Positions 9,014 through 19,197 are shown, numbered from the stretch's first letter. The stretch is 64,000 bases of DNA from JADJLQ01 sp964405735 (GCA_964405735.1 CAYOPD010000012.1:1-64000), one strand, 5' to 3'. Made by a program: numbers and translations. The notes: a model not told the origin generated them from the sequence alone.

Positions 9014-12000
9014 ATGAATCGTTATTTAAGAAACTTGATTATTCTGGCCGGCATCCTTGTCTTAGGGGTTTCCTGTGAAGAAACCAATAAGGCCACCCTT
9101 TTTATTTCCATCCCTTCTGATTCAAGTGGCATCCGTTTTTCAAACCTGCTGGATGAAAACGGACCGATCAACATCCTGGAATACCTCTATTATTACAACG
9201 GAGCAGGAGTGGCCACGGGAGATATCAATAATGACGGGCTGCCGGACATCTACCTCGCCTCCAATGAAAGGGGAAATAAACTTTATTTGAATAAAGGAGA
9301 TTTCCGGTTTGAAGACATTACTGCGGCATCGGGCACAGCTTGTGAAAAGCAGTGGAATACCGGGGTCAGCATGGCCGATGTAAACGGCGACGGATGGCTG
9401 GATATTTATGTCTGCGCGATCGGGGATTATAAAAGTTTGAAGGGACAAAACCGTTTGTATATCAATAACCATGACCTAACGTTTACAGAAAGTTCGGACC
9501 TCTACGGCCTTGGTTTTAAAGCTTTTTCAACCCAGGCGGCCTGGCTGGATTATGACCGGGACGGCGATCTGGATATGTACTTGCTTTGTCATTCCGTTCA
9601 TTCCGTAGACACCTACCGGGATACTTCCATCCGCCGGCAGGCAGACCCGGTGCGGGGAGACCGGTTGTTGAGAAACGATGGTATAAAATTTACGAATGTC
9701 AGTATGGAGGCCGGCATTCTCAGCAGCCCCGTGGGTTATGGGCTGGGTGTGGGCATTTCCGATTTTAATGCGGATGGCTGGCCCGACATCCTGATCGGCA
9801 ACGATTTCCACGAAAACGATTATCTCTATATCAACCGCAAAGACGGCACTTTTCAGCAAAGCCAGACCCGTTCTTTTGGTCATACCAGTACCTTTTCTAT
9901 GGGCAGCGATATCGCCGACCTCAACGGTGATGGCCGCACGGATATCGTGAGCCTCGATATGAAACCCGAGTCGGAAGAGGTTCTGAAAAATTCGGTTGGA
10001 GCCGATCCTTATGATATCTACCAGTATAAAGTGGACTTCGGATATCATTATCAATACCCGAGAAACACGCTTCAGCTCAATACCTACATCAATCCGGAGG
10101 GAATTCCATTTTTCAGTGAAATCGGCCAGTTGACCAATATATCCAGAACGGATTGGAGCTGGACCCCGCTGCTGGCCGACTTTGACAACAGTGGCAGTAT
10201 GGACCTGTTTGTAGCCAACGGCATTGCCCACCGTCCCAATGATCTCGATTACCTCAAATACCTTTCGGCTCCTAACACTTCAGATACCGCTGATTCCAGG
10301 GCCCTGATCAATAAGATGCCGGATGGCCGGGTTAAAAATTATTTCTTCAGCCAGGAAAGCCCCCTGCTGTTCACTGATCGTTCGGACAGCTGGAATCCGG
10401 AAGGCCCGGACTTGTCCACTGGGACAGCTTATGCCGATTTTGACCTCGACGGCGATCTCGACCTGATCATCAACCGAGTCAACCAGGCAGCCAGCCTGCT
10501 GCGAAATGAAAGTCCGCGGAAGAGTCATTACCTTAGGATAAAACTGGCAGGAAAGGGTCAGAATCCTTTTGCGTTGGGTGCCCGGGTGACTTTATTTCAT
10601 GGAGCCCAAATGAAAACCAGGGAAGTCTTTCCTGTACGGGGATTTCAATCAGCTTCGGAATATACGCTTCATTTTGGATTGGGAAACCATGCCTTTGTGG
10701 ACAGCCTCCTGATCCATTGGCCGGATGGCTCCTGGCAGCGGATCCAGGCTATTCAGTCAGACAGCCTCTATACCATCAGGCAGGGAGACCGGCAGGAGGG
10801 TCCTCCCAATTCCAGCTTAAAAGAAACGGTATTGAAGCCGGATGATCCGGGCATCGCTTTCATTCACATCGAGAATACCTATAATGATTTTGAACGGGAA
10901 AAATTATTGCTTTATAAATTATCCACCCAGGGGCCCGGCAGCGCCGTCGCGGATATCAACGGCGATGGGCTTGAAGACCTTTGGATTGGTGGGGCCAGGG
11001 ACCAGGCGGGCATCACGTATATGCAAACCCAGACAGGGCATTTCACAGCGTTGTCTCAAAACAGCCTGGATATGCACGCCTCTTTTGAAGATGTGGACGG
11101 ACAATGGATCGATGTGGATCAGGATCGCGACCCCGACCTGGTGGTGGTTTCGGCAGGTTACCAGATGGACCAGCCCAACTTGTTGTATGACCGACTGTAC
11201 CTGAATGACGGCAAAGGCAATCTGACTTACCGTGAAGATGGTTTTCCGCAAGTGGCCCATATGAGCTCTTGTATTGCGGCCCATGATCTGGACGAAGACG
11301 GGGATACCGACCTGTTTATCGGGGGAAGGGTAGCTCCTTATTATGGTTTCAATACCGATTCCTATTTTATGCTCAACGACGGCAAAGGCAAATTCGGTAT
11401 TTCGGAAGATCCGGTAACCAAAGGTCTTGGTATGGTGACGGATGCCGTCTGGGCGGATGTGGATCCCGCTCCCGGATTAGAACTGGTAGTATGCGGGGAA
11501 TGGATGCCGGTAACGATTCTGTACCGGGAAAACGGGTCCTGGAATAAACGTAGTCTTCCCTCCAGCAGCGGTCTTTGGCAGGCTATTAAAGCAGCGGATC
11601 TTGATGGAGATGGAGATCTGGACCTGGTAGCGGGAAACCTCGGATTGAATCACGATCTTAAAGTTTCCTCCAGCCAGCCTGCTATGATCTATCCCGCCGA
11701 TTTTGATCAAAACGCCAGCCCTGAAGCGCCGGTCTCTTATTACCGGGATGGCAGGCCCTATTCATTTTTTTCCAAAGATGAACTGGCCGCACAGCTGGTT
11801 TATCTGAAGAAAAAATACACCGACTATCGCAGTTTTTCCAGGCAGGATTTTGACCAGGTATTCCCGAAGAGCAGAGAAGATAAAAATGTGAGAAAATCGG
11901 AAGTCACGGCCAGTGTTGTTTTTGAAAATAAAGGCCATGGCAATTTTACACAAATCGAATTTCCGCTGGAAGCCCAGTTTTCCATAGTCTTTGCCATCTG

Positions 12001-12268
12001 CCTGGATGACGTAAATGGCGATGCATTGCCTGATATCCTGCTTGGCGGAAATCTTTATGAGACCCTGCCTTCATTTGGCCGCCAGGATGCCAGCCATGGC
12101 CTTCTGCTCCTGAACCAGGGCAAGATGTTATTCCAGGCGGTGCCAGCGGATCAAAGCGGGGTCTTCATCGATGGCGCGGTGAGGGATATCGAAATTATCC
12201 CTACGGCCACTTCGAAAAAGTATTTATTTGTGCGGAATGGAGCTTCACCGGTTGTTTTGATAAAATAA
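9014..12268 (+). CDS. VCBS/FG-GAP repeat ASPIC-UnbV domain lipoprotein (paralog 3)
   Basis: Protein of 1084 residues with signal peptide MNRYLRNLIILAGILVLGVSC (Cys 21). It has the same plan as paralogs 1 and 2: FG-GAP/VCBS blades, ASPIC/UnbV module at about 520-588 (ALGARVTLFHG through IHWPDGSW), then more blades ending in the shared VRNGASPVVL motif. It is the most diverged of the three: YRNFYNGGG is replaced by YLYYYNGAG, and DIYFCGN by DIYLASN. Calcium loops such as DINNDGLPD, DYDRDGDLD, DLDEDGDTD and DLDGDGDLD are retained. The 7-base spacing from paralog 2 indicates cotranscription. Confidence 0.88.
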   Translation: MNRYLRNLIILAGILVLGVSCEETNKATLFISIPSDSSGIRFSNLLDENGPINILEYLYYYNGAGVATGDINNDGLPDIYLASNERGNKLYLNKGDFRFEDITAASGTACEKQWNTGVSMADVNGDGWLDIYVCAIGDYKSLKGQNRLYINNHDLTFTESSDLYGLGFKAFSTQAAWLDYDRDGDLDMYLLCHSVHSVDTYRDTSIRRQADPVRGDRLLRNDGIKFTNVSMEAGILSSPVGYGLGVGISDFNADGWPDILIGNDFHENDYLYINRKDGTFQQSQTRSFGHTSTFSMGSDIADLNGDGRTDIVSLDMKPESEEVLKNSVGADPYDIYQYKVDFGYHYQYPRNTLQLNTYINPEGIPFFSEIGQLTNISRTDWSWTPLLADFDNSGSMDLFVANGIAHRPNDLDYLKYLSAPNTSDTADSRALINKMPDGRVKNYFFSQESPLLFTDRSDSWNPEGPDLSTGTAYADFDLDGDLDLIINRVNQAASLLRNESPRKSHYLRIKLAGKGQNPFALGARVTLFHGAQMKTREVFPVRGFQSASEYTLHFGLGNHAFVDSLLIHWPDGSWQRIQAIQSDSLYTIRQGDRQEGPPNSSLKETVLKPDDPGIAFIHIENTYNDFEREKLLLYKLSTQGPGSAVADINGDGLEDLWIGGARDQAGITYMQTQTGHFTALSQNSLDMHASFEDVDGQWIDVDQDRDPDLVVVSAGYQMDQPNLLYDRLYLNDGKGNLTYREDGFPQVAHMSSCIAAHDLDEDGDTDLFIGGRVAPYYGFNTDSYFMLNDGKGKFGISEDPVTKGLGMVTDAVWADVDPAPGLELVVCGEWMPVTILYRENGSWNKRSLPSSSGLWQAIKAADLDGDGDLDLVAGNLGLNHDLKVSSSQPAMIYPADFDQNASPEAPVSYYRDGRPYSFFSKDELAAQLVYLKKKYTDYRSFSRQDFDQVFPKSREDKNVRKSEVTASVVFENKGHGNFTQIEFPLEAQFSIVFAICLDDVNGDALPDILLGGNLYETLPSFGRQDASHGLLLLNQGKMLFQAVPADQSGVFIDGAVRDIEIIPTATSKKYLFVRNGASPVVLIK

Positions 12269-12483
12269 ACAACGATGAATAAAACTCCCGCAGTTCAACA
12301 TGTCCCGTTTGCAGGGCCACAGCCGAAGTTTAGCTCCGGTGATACTGAATTTATTTCTGATGCTGATTAAAAATCTACTTTTTGGCCCACACGTGTCAAA
12401 CTCATTTTGTCAAACCGCTGTAGCATAATCTTCTTTACTCTTCGTGTTTTTGCTGGAACCACCACCCAATCCCCTAATTCCTT

Positions 12484-12491
12484 TATTTTTG
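12484..12491 (+). promoter_or_regulatory. candidate -7 element TATTTTTG
   Basis: Matches TAnnTTTG and lies 23 bases before ATG 12515. No matching upstream TTTG/TTG at the usual distance was found, and the sequence is T-rich, so support is moderate. It argues for the ATG at 12515 and against the longer frame from 12407. Confidence 0.35.
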
Positions 12492-12514
12492 CCCAGCTTT
12501 ACAATTCGCAATAC

Positions 12515-15003
12515 ATGAAACAAATTCTGCTTACTGCCTTACTTTTCGTTCATTCTTATACCTTCATATTTTCCCAGGATGAAACCAACCAGCGCCCCAG
12601 CGCAGGCAGGGAAAAAAGAATTGCCTTTATCCAGCATGAAAGGCTTTTAGCCACCAGCCCTTACCAGGAAGTGAAATGGAGATTGCTGAATCCGTCCAAT
12701 ATCAGCGGTAGGAGCACGGATGCGCGAGGAGTGCCAGGCAATAAAAAGATCATTTACGCCGGATTTGCCACAGGCGGTTTTTGGAAAACAGTGGATTCTG
12801 GCAAGACATGGACCCCTTTGATGGACAGGCAGCCTACCCAGGCCATCGGAAATATGGCCATCGCCCCCTCCAATCCAAACGTGATTTATGTGGGGACGGG
12901 AGAAGCCAATATATTCAGGGCTTCCTTACCCGGCATGGGGGTGTATAAAAGCACCGATGGCGGCAATTTCTGGAGCCACCTTGGCCTTGAAAACACGGCT
13001 ACCATATCCCGGATCCTGATTCATCCCACCGACCCCAATATTGTGTACGTAGCCGCTGGTGGCAATGAATGGAGCCGCAATGAAGACCGTGGGGTCTACA
13101 AATCCACGGACGGCGGTCTCAACTGGAAAAAAATATTGTATGTAAACGATAAAACCGGCGCCAACGACCTGCTCATGGACCCTTCTGACCCCAATATCCT
13201 CTTTGCGAGCATGTGGACCCGGATACGCAAACGCTGGAGTGATCCCGTTCCGGAAGACGGCGACCATATTTACAAATCAACCAATGGCGGCGAAACCTGG
13301 AAAATCATCAACAATGGACTGCCGGACACCAAAGAGACCGGCCGGATCGGCCTCGCCAATACCCCTGCAAACCCAAACGTGCTCTATGCTTTTGTGGACA
13401 ATCACGGTAAAAAACGGGATCCCAATCCCGGAGAGCAGGATTCCTACAACCGGCCTAAGGTAATCGTGATCAAAGGAGCTGAGGTGTATAAAAGTACGGA
13501 TAAAGGAGAGTCCTGGAAACGAATGAGCGAACACGATGATTTTATGGAATCTTTTTCCGGTACCTATGGATGGGTATTTGCCCAGATCCGCGTAAGCCCG
13601 ACCGATGAAAATAAAGTGTACCTGATGGGACTGGACCTGACGATGAGTGCGGATGGCGGTAAAACATGGAAATCCCTCACTAAAGGACCAAAGGGAGAAT
13701 GGGGCCGTGTCCATGGGGATCACCACGGTCTTTGGATCGATCCCACCGATCCCAATTACCTGATCAATGCCAATGACGGCGGGGTGAATGTAAGTTATGA
13801 CGGAGGACTGACCTGGAAAGGATTTTACCATGAGATCCCCACCACCCAATTTTACAATGTCACCTATGATCCGAGGAATCCATTTTATATCTATGGCTCG
13901 ATCCAGGATGAAGGCAGCGTGCGCATGCTGAGCACAACGACCTACAACCCGGCCGACCGGACCACAGGAAAATTCGACTGGGTTCCCGGAGGGGAAGGTA
14001 CCCGAATCGCCATCGACCAAAAGGACCCGGATATCATCTATTCCTCCTCGTATTACGGACATATCATGAAGGGCAACCTGAAAAAGCTTGGAAAAAAAGG
14101 AGTCAGCGAGTCCATTGACCCTCCGGTAACCCTGCTGGGTGAAGAACACCGGGGCGAATGGCTTGCCGCCACGATCATTTCTCCCCACGATGGCACCACC
14201 CTCTACCATGGTCTACAGTATGTTCTGAAGACCACCGACAAAGGCAAGACCTGGGAAAAAATCAGCCCCGACCTGACCCATAACAACAGAAACAAAATCG
14301 GCACCCTGCCCTACCGGATCAATTATCAAACCATAACCGCCCTGGCTGAGTCCCCGAAGAAAAAAGGGTTGCTGTACGCGGGAACCGATGATGGAAAAGC
14401 CCATTTCACCACAGCAGAAGGAAATGGTAAATGGACGGAAATCAGCAATGGCCTGCTGCCCCATGCCGCGGTGAGCAGCATCGAAGCTTCGCGATTTGAA
14501 GACGCCACGGCCTATCTCAGCCAGTCCGACCGCCGTGAAGACAATATCACACCCCTGATATTCAAATCCAGTGATTACGGCCGCAATTGGACTAAAATCC
14601 ACTCCAACCTGCCCGCTTCCCCAGTCAATATTATTCGCGAAGACCCTGACAATAAGGACATTCTATACGTCGGGACCGATATGGGCATTTACCGGAGTAT
14701 CGATGGGGCAAAAACCTGGAATGCCCTGCACGGCAATCTTCCGGCTTCCGTTTCGGTGCAGGATCTGTTTATTCACCCCACNNNNNNNNNNNNNNNNNNN
14801 NNNNNNNNNNNNNNNNNNNNNNNNNNNNNNNNNNNNNNNNNNNNNNNNNNNNNNNNNNNNNNNNNNNNNNNNNNNNNNNNNTGCACGGCAATCTTCCGGC
14901 TTCCGTTTCGGTGCAGGATCTGTTTATTCACCCCACCTCCAAACAAATCGTGATAGCAACTTATGGCCGGGGAGTATGGATATTGGACCGGCCGCAGAAT
15001 TAG
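12515..15003 (+). CDS. sortilin/BNR Asp-box repeat exported protein (interrupted by a false assembly gap)
   Basis: Exported beta-propeller protein of the WD40/YVTN/BNR (Vps10/sortilin-like) group. ATG 12515 gives the signal peptide MKQILLTALLFVHSYTFIFSQ. At least nine Asp-box motifs are visible (STDGGNFW, STDGGLNW, STNGGETW, STDKGESW, SADGGKTW, SYDGGLTW, TTDKGKTW, SSDYGRNW, SIDGAKTW). The gap at 14782-14881 is flanked by identical 55-bp copies (14727-14781 and 14882-14936). Removing one copy plus the N restores the frame and gives the ending FIHPTSKQIVIATYGRGVW and stop at 15003, for a product of 777 residues. As written, the frame is lost after the gap. No T9SS sorting domain is present. Substrate or partner is unknown. 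Confidence 0.85.
14782..14881. other. assembly gap, 100 N, probably no missing sequence
   Basis: The 55 bases before the gap (14727-14781) are repeated exactly after it (14882-14936), and collapsing the duplicate restores a sensible reading frame. I read this as two contigs overlapping by k=55 that were joined with N instead of merged. Confidence 0.9.
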
Positions 15004-15096
15004 TAATTAACGAGACCAGGTAGATTTAGATGGAATTAATGGGTGACCCTTCCAGGTCTATAATCCATAGGATATTTAGGGTTGCCCATAATTTCC

Positions 15097-16095
15097 TTAA
15101 TTTTTAATTCTTAATTTTTTATTCGATAAATACCACTCCACCGTTCGATCAATGCTCTCCTGAAAATCCACAGGCGGTTCATAACCCAGGATCCTTCGCG
15201 CTTTCCCGATCGAAAAATGATAATCCAAACCGGCATTGTCGATGCGATACCGGGTGAGTGCCGGGGACAGCCTGGATTGAATGAGTTTGTAAAAGACTTC
15301 CATAACGGACGCGATGGCATATACTAGGGGACGCGGCACGGAGCGCTTTACGGGTCTTTTGCCAATTCCACGGTATAAGGCCTCGGTAAAAGTCCTCCAA
15401 TCCATTCCGAGCCCGTCCGTGATATTAAAAGTCTCCCCGGCTGCCGCTGGATGAAAGGCGGCAAGAGCAATCCCATGGACCAGGTTTTCAATATAGGTCG
15501 GACAGGTCCAGGCCCGACCTCCATGAACATAGACAAATTGGTTGCGGTCCAGAAGCTGAAGGTAAGGAAGGATAAATTTTTCATCTCCTGGGCCGAATAC
15601 ATTACCCGGATGGATCACAGTGATTTCCATTTTGGTTTCCCCGGCCACCCGTCTCAGCCATTCGACCCCTTTTCGTTTTGAAATGCAATAGCCAACGTGG
15701 CTTTCCGCGAAAGGGTCGTCTTCCTTTACTTCTCTCCTTCCAAAACCATAAATGGCCACTGTGCCGATGTGCACAAACCGACGGACTCCGGCGGCCTCCG
15801 CGGCCCTGAATACATGCTGCAGCCCTTCCACATTTTGCCGGTCAAAATAGGACTGGGAACCCCAGTCGGTGACTGCACCGGCCGTGTGAATCACCAGGTC
15901 CATACCCTGCATTGGTTTGACCAGGCTTACAGGGTCTGTGATGTCCCCCTCAGCCAGGTCAATCTCAATCCCCTCAAGGTCATCCAGAATGGAGGTTTTC
16001 CGCACCAGCCCTCTTAAATCATGACCCTGCCCGGCCAGATGCATGGCCAGCCGGCTGCCTATAAATCCATTTGCCCCAGTGATCAGGATATTCAT
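15097..16095 (-). CDS. NAD-dependent epimerase/dehydratase, candidate ceramide reductase (CerR-like)
   Basis: Extended short-chain dehydrogenase of 332 residues. The N-terminal nucleotide-binding motif GANGFIG (residues 7-13) and the catalytic YCISK (Tyr136, Lys140) with Thr112 in HIGTVAIYG are intact. The sequence resembles 3-beta-HSD/NSDHL-like members. In Caulobacter an epimerase-family protein (CerR) reduces the 3-oxo group after N-acylation of 3-ketosphinganine, and this gene is the last of a minus-strand operon with serine palmitoyltransferase and an N-acyltransferase, so the same role is inferred here. The final residues (SNKKLRIKN) are encoded by AT-rich spacer-like DNA, suggesting the stop has drifted. 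A generic sugar epimerase is the alternative. Confidence 0.8.
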   Translation of the reverse strand: MNILITGANGFIGSRLAMHLAGQGHDLRGLVRKTSILDDLEGIEIDLAEGDITDPVSLVKPMQGMDLVIHTAGAVTDWGSQSYFDRQNVEGLQHVFRAAEAAGVRRFVHIGTVAIYGFGRREVKEDDPFAESHVGYCISKRKGVEWLRRVAGETKMEITVIHPGNVFGPGDEKFILPYLQLLDRNQFVYVHGGRAWTCPTYIENLVHGIALAAFHPAAAGETFNITDGLGMDWRTFTEALYRGIGKRPVKRSVPRPLVYAIASVMEVFYKLIQSRLSPALTRYRIDNAGLDYHFSIGKARRILGYEPPVDFQESIDRTVEWYLSNKKLRIKN

Positions 16096-16108
16096 TTAAA
16101 CTGTCTTT

Positions 16109-16825
16109 TTAAAACAGGGGAACACCCGCTTTATGGAGAATAAAAAAATCGGTCAGGACCCCCAGTGAAAGATGGATCAGCCATCCATACCATATCGAAC
16201 CGGTACGGAATGCAAGTAGGCCAAATAAAATGCCGGCCGCAATCGAACCCAACGTCTCCCCTTCGGGTTTCCCCAGGTGGGCCAGGCAGGATGAAATGGT
16301 TTGTATGAGAATAGCCGCAGCCGGGCCATAGGCTTTGGCGAGGCCAAACAAGAGGAAACCCCTGAAATAAAACTCCCAGGTGATGTAATAAAAAACAATA
16401 TATGCCAGGGCATATTGCCAAAACAAATGACCCCGGCTGAACAGGCCTTTTGCCAGGGGATACTCCGCCCTGACTTCCGGAAGTTGAGCAGCATACCAGG
16501 CCAGGGGCAGGATTACCAGAGGTATGAGGATTGCAGTTATGCTCAGTCCCTTTTTCCAGTCCCCAACACCCAATCCGAATGAGTATGTCCTGTCCCTGAA
16601 GACCCAAATGATAATCGAAAAAGGTAAAATGCCAAGCAAGAAGAAAAACAAAAAAAACTGCCAGTAAACCGGCCATAGGCTATGGCCAGAATCCTCCGTG
16701 GCTAGATGGATATAACGAAGGAAAGCATCCGGTGAACCGTGATAATAATAGAGGCTCAAGAGTACCGGTGCACTCAGGAGCAGGATGGCTTCATTGCGGT
16801 CAAATTCAATTCCGAATAGTCTCAA
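16109..16825 (-). CDS. CPBP-family intramembrane protease homolog
   Basis: Polytopic membrane protein of 238 residues with about seven hydrophobic segments. The CPBP (Abi) motifs are recognisable but modified: motif 1 reads TWEFYFRG (Glu151, Arg155; the usual first Glu of EExxxR is Trp), motif 2 contributes His183 in CLAHLGKPEGE, and motif 3 His218 in LIHLSLGVLTD. The start codon overlaps the stop of the upstream acyltransferase gene by 4 bases, and the reductase gene follows after 13 bases, so it belongs to the sphingolipid operon. Its role there is unknown: proteolysis, or a non-proteolytic lipid-related function, are both possible. Confidence 0.8.
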   Translation of the reverse strand: MRLFGIEFDRNEAILLLSAPVLLSLYYYHGSPDAFLRYIHLATEDSGHSLWPVYWQFFLFFFLLGILPFSIIIWVFRDRTYSFGLGVGDWKKGLSITAILIPLVILPLAWYAAQLPEVRAEYPLAKGLFSRGHLFWQYALAYIVFYYITWEFYFRGFLLFGLAKAYGPAAAILIQTISSCLAHLGKPEGETLGSIAAGILFGLLAFRTGSIWYGWLIHLSLGVLTDFFILHKAGVPLF

Positions 16826-17964
16826 ATCGAGGCGGTATTTTCCAGGTTTAATCTGTAAAAACGGTATTTCTTCCGGATCTTTCCACCCATTTTAATCAAT
16901 GCCTGGTTCATCTCGGTATTGTTCTCCAGCACCCATCCGGCTTCGCCCCCTATGAGTCTTTTATGCCGGCGTACATAGGAGAACGCCCTTGCATAAAAGT
17001 AGGCGTCCAGGCCAAGTTTGCGGTATTCCTCGAGCACACCAAGGGCAAGAATGCGGACATTTTTGACTTTTGATTTATTGAACAACAACTTGAATAGGCC
17101 AAATGGAAGCAGCCTACCCCGGCGAATCCCTTTTTGGACTTCGTTGATATCGGGTACAGAAAGGGAGAAGCCGATGACTTGGCCCGCCTTTTCCGCCAGG
17201 AGGACCAGCTCCGGATCCAGGATCAGTTTCAGGTCCTTGGCCACATGCAAAAATTCCTTTTCAGTGAAAGGGGCGAATCCGAGATTTTTACTCCAGGCCT
17301 GGTTGTATACGGTCATGGCGCTTCCAACGTCGCGGTAAAAATGTTTCATATCAATTTTACGGACGGTTATCTCTTTTTCGGCGAGACGCTTTTCCAGCAT
17401 ACCCAGGTTTTTCTGCAGTCGTTCAGGGAACAGTTCGGCTTCCAGATAATAGGCAAGCACATCTGTCTTTTTTGCGAAACCATACCGTTCCAGGAATCCC
17501 TGGTAATAACTTTTATTGTAAGTCATCATGACGGCAGGAGAAAACTGAAAACCATCGATCAGCAGGCCCGAAGGATAGTTGGTGCTGAAATTGTAAGGCC
17601 CTTCCAAATGGTTCAGCCCCTGCCCCTGGCACCAGGCTGACGCGGCATCCAACAGGGCTTCGGCTATTGCATAGTCCTCGGTCACTTCGAAAAAACCAAA
17701 AACCCCGGTTTGTTCACCGGTATATTCTATTAAAACTTCGTCCCGGACTACACCTATGCGGCCAGCGGTTTTACCCTCCTTTTCAGCAAGGAACAATTCA
17801 ACACGGGCATGCTCAAAAAAAGGGTTTTTAGAAATATCCAGGTAATCCCGTTGGGCGATGTAGAGTTCGGGTACGAATAAGGGGTCACCGGCATAGAGGT
17901 CGTAAGAAAAGTCGATAAAACGCCGAAGTTGTTTCCGATTTCTAACCGGTTTGATCTCAATCAT
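16822..17964 (-). CDS. GNAT-fold N-acyltransferase (YghO-like), candidate bacterial ceramide synthase
   Basis: Protein of 380 residues related to the YghO group, with an acyl-CoA N-acyltransferase fold in its second half (around VLLAEKAGQVIGFSLSVPD and RILALGVLEEYRKLGLDAY). Bacterial ceramide synthase (bCerS), which transfers a fatty acyl chain to the amine of 3-ketosphinganine, was described in Caulobacter as an acyltransferase unrelated to the eukaryotic enzyme. The position directly behind serine palmitoyltransferase (8-base spacing) and overlapping the CPBP gene makes that assignment likely here. It is inference from context: no catalytic residue can be proven by eye. No signal peptide, so cytoplasmic. 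Confidence 0.75.
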   Translation of the reverse strand: MIEIKPVRNRKQLRRFIDFSYDLYAGDPLFVPELYIAQRDYLDISKNPFFEHARVELFLAEKEGKTAGRIGVVRDEVLIEYTGEQTGVFGFFEVTEDYAIAEALLDAASAWCQGQGLNHLEGPYNFSTNYPSGLLIDGFQFSPAVMMTYNKSYYQGFLERYGFAKKTDVLAYYLEAELFPERLQKNLGMLEKRLAEKEITVRKIDMKHFYRDVGSAMTVYNQAWSKNLGFAPFTEKEFLHVAKDLKLILDPELVLLAEKAGQVIGFSLSVPDINEVQKGIRRGRLLPFGLFKLLFNKSKVKNVRILALGVLEEYRKLGLDAYFYARAFSYVRRHKRLIGGEAGWVLENNTEMNQALIKMGGKIRKKYRFYRLNLENTASI

Positions 17965-17972
17965 ATAAACGG

Positions 17973-19160
17973 TTACAGGATATCCAGATCCTTCGCATGA
18001 AGGTACATTTTGTCTACGGCTTCATCGATTTGAGCCCGGGTATGCGTAGCCATGATGGAAAAACGAATCAAAGCATTTTCCGGCGTAGTGGCCGGGGAGA
18101 CCACGGGGTTGACAAAGATGCCGTCATCATAAAGGCGCCTGGCCAGGACATAGGTTTTAAAATCATCCCGGATATAAACAGGAATGATAGGAGTTTCGGC
18201 CATTCCGTTGTCAAAGCCCGTTTGTTTCATCAGCTCCATGGCATACCGCGTATTGTCCCAAAGCTGAACGATCAGCTCAGGTTCATTTTCCATCACATCA
18301 AGGGCAGCCATGACCGTCGCCACGGAGGCAGGTTGAAGCCCGGCGCTGAACATCTGGGCCCTTGAGGTATGCTTTATAAGTTTGACGATGTCCCGGCTGG
18401 AGGCCACGAATCCCCCGAGTGCTGCCAGGGATTTGCTGAAGGTGCCTGTAATCAGGTCCACCTGATCAGTCACCTGGAAATGCGAAGGGCTTCCGCATCC
18501 ATTCGCGCCCAGCACGCCAATAGCATGGGCATCGTCGACCATGACCAGGGCGCCATACCGGGAAGCAAGGGCGGTGAGTCCAGCCAGGTCCGGGATATCC
18601 CCATCCATACTGAAAACCCCTTCGGTAACAACCATTTTGGTGGCATCAGCCGGGCAATGCCTGAGTTTATCCTCCAGGGAGTTTAAGTCATCGTGTTCAA
18701 ACTTCGATTTCCGGCCGAAGGATAAGGAGGCGCTTTCGAGAATGGAAGCATGGCTGAGTTTGTCCATGATCAGGTATCCCGACCGGTCAATGATTGGGGG
18801 AATGGCTGCCAGATTGGCCTGGAAACCCGTACTGACGACCACGGCGTCTTCCTTGCCTACAAAGGCCGCCAGTCGTTCCTCCAGTTCCCGGTGGATGCGG
18901 AGGTTCCCGTTGAGCAAACGCGATCCGGACACTCCGGTTCCGTATTGCCGGATGGCTTGGATGGCCGCTTCTTTTACTTTGGGGTGATTGGTGAGTCCAA
19001 GATAACTGTTGGAACCAAACATCAGGATTTTTCTCCCATCCGCCATCATTTCGGTATCCTGTGCAGAGTCCATCTCCCGGTAATAGAGGTAAATGTTGCT
19101 GCTCTGCAAAAAACTAACCTGGTCAGCCAGGTCGTTTATTTTTAGGTCCAGGTTATTCAT
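17973..19160 (-). CDS. spt: serine palmitoyltransferase (alpha-oxoamine synthase family)
   Basis: PLP-dependent alpha-oxoamine synthase of 395 residues, the size of soluble bacterial SPT. Catalytic features are all present: His137 in DKLSHASI, DDAHAIG (Asp210, His212) and the PLP-binding Lys243 in GTFSKSLAALGG. It condenses serine with a fatty acyl-CoA or acyl-ACP to 3-ketosphinganine, the first step of sphingolipid synthesis. KBL and AONS are family alternatives, but the neighbouring acyltransferase, reductase and sphingomyelin-synthase-like PAP2 support SPT. Cytoplasmic or membrane-peripheral. Confidence 0.85.
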   Translation of the reverse strand: MNNLDLKINDLADQVSFLQSSNIYLYYREMDSAQDTEMMADGRKILMFGSNSYLGLTNHPKVKEAAIQAIRQYGTGVSGSRLLNGNLRIHRELEERLAAFVGKEDAVVVSTGFQANLAAIPPIIDRSGYLIMDKLSHASILESASLSFGRKSKFEHDDLNSLEDKLRHCPADATKMVVTEGVFSMDGDIPDLAGLTALASRYGALVMVDDAHAIGVLGANGCGSPSHFQVTDQVDLITGTFSKSLAALGGFVASSRDIVKLIKHTSRAQMFSAGLQPASVATVMAALDVMENEPELIVQLWDNTRYAMELMKQTGFDNGMAETPIIPVYIRDDFKTYVLARRLYDDGIFVNPVVSPATTPENALIRFSIMATHTRAQIDEAVDKMYLHAKDLDIL

Positions 19161-19197
19161 ATGGGTTGGTTAGATGAAAATTTATGATCATCCGGAA

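Noticed and set aside
13277..14209. 310-codon minus-strand frame inside the BNR gene
   Set aside because: Shadow of the Asp-box coding sequence on the other strand, with no recognisable domain.
14571..15023. 150-codon frame and changed C-terminus across the N run suggesting a real frameshift
   Set aside because: The flanking 55-base duplicate accounts for the shift. Collapsing it restores a single frame.
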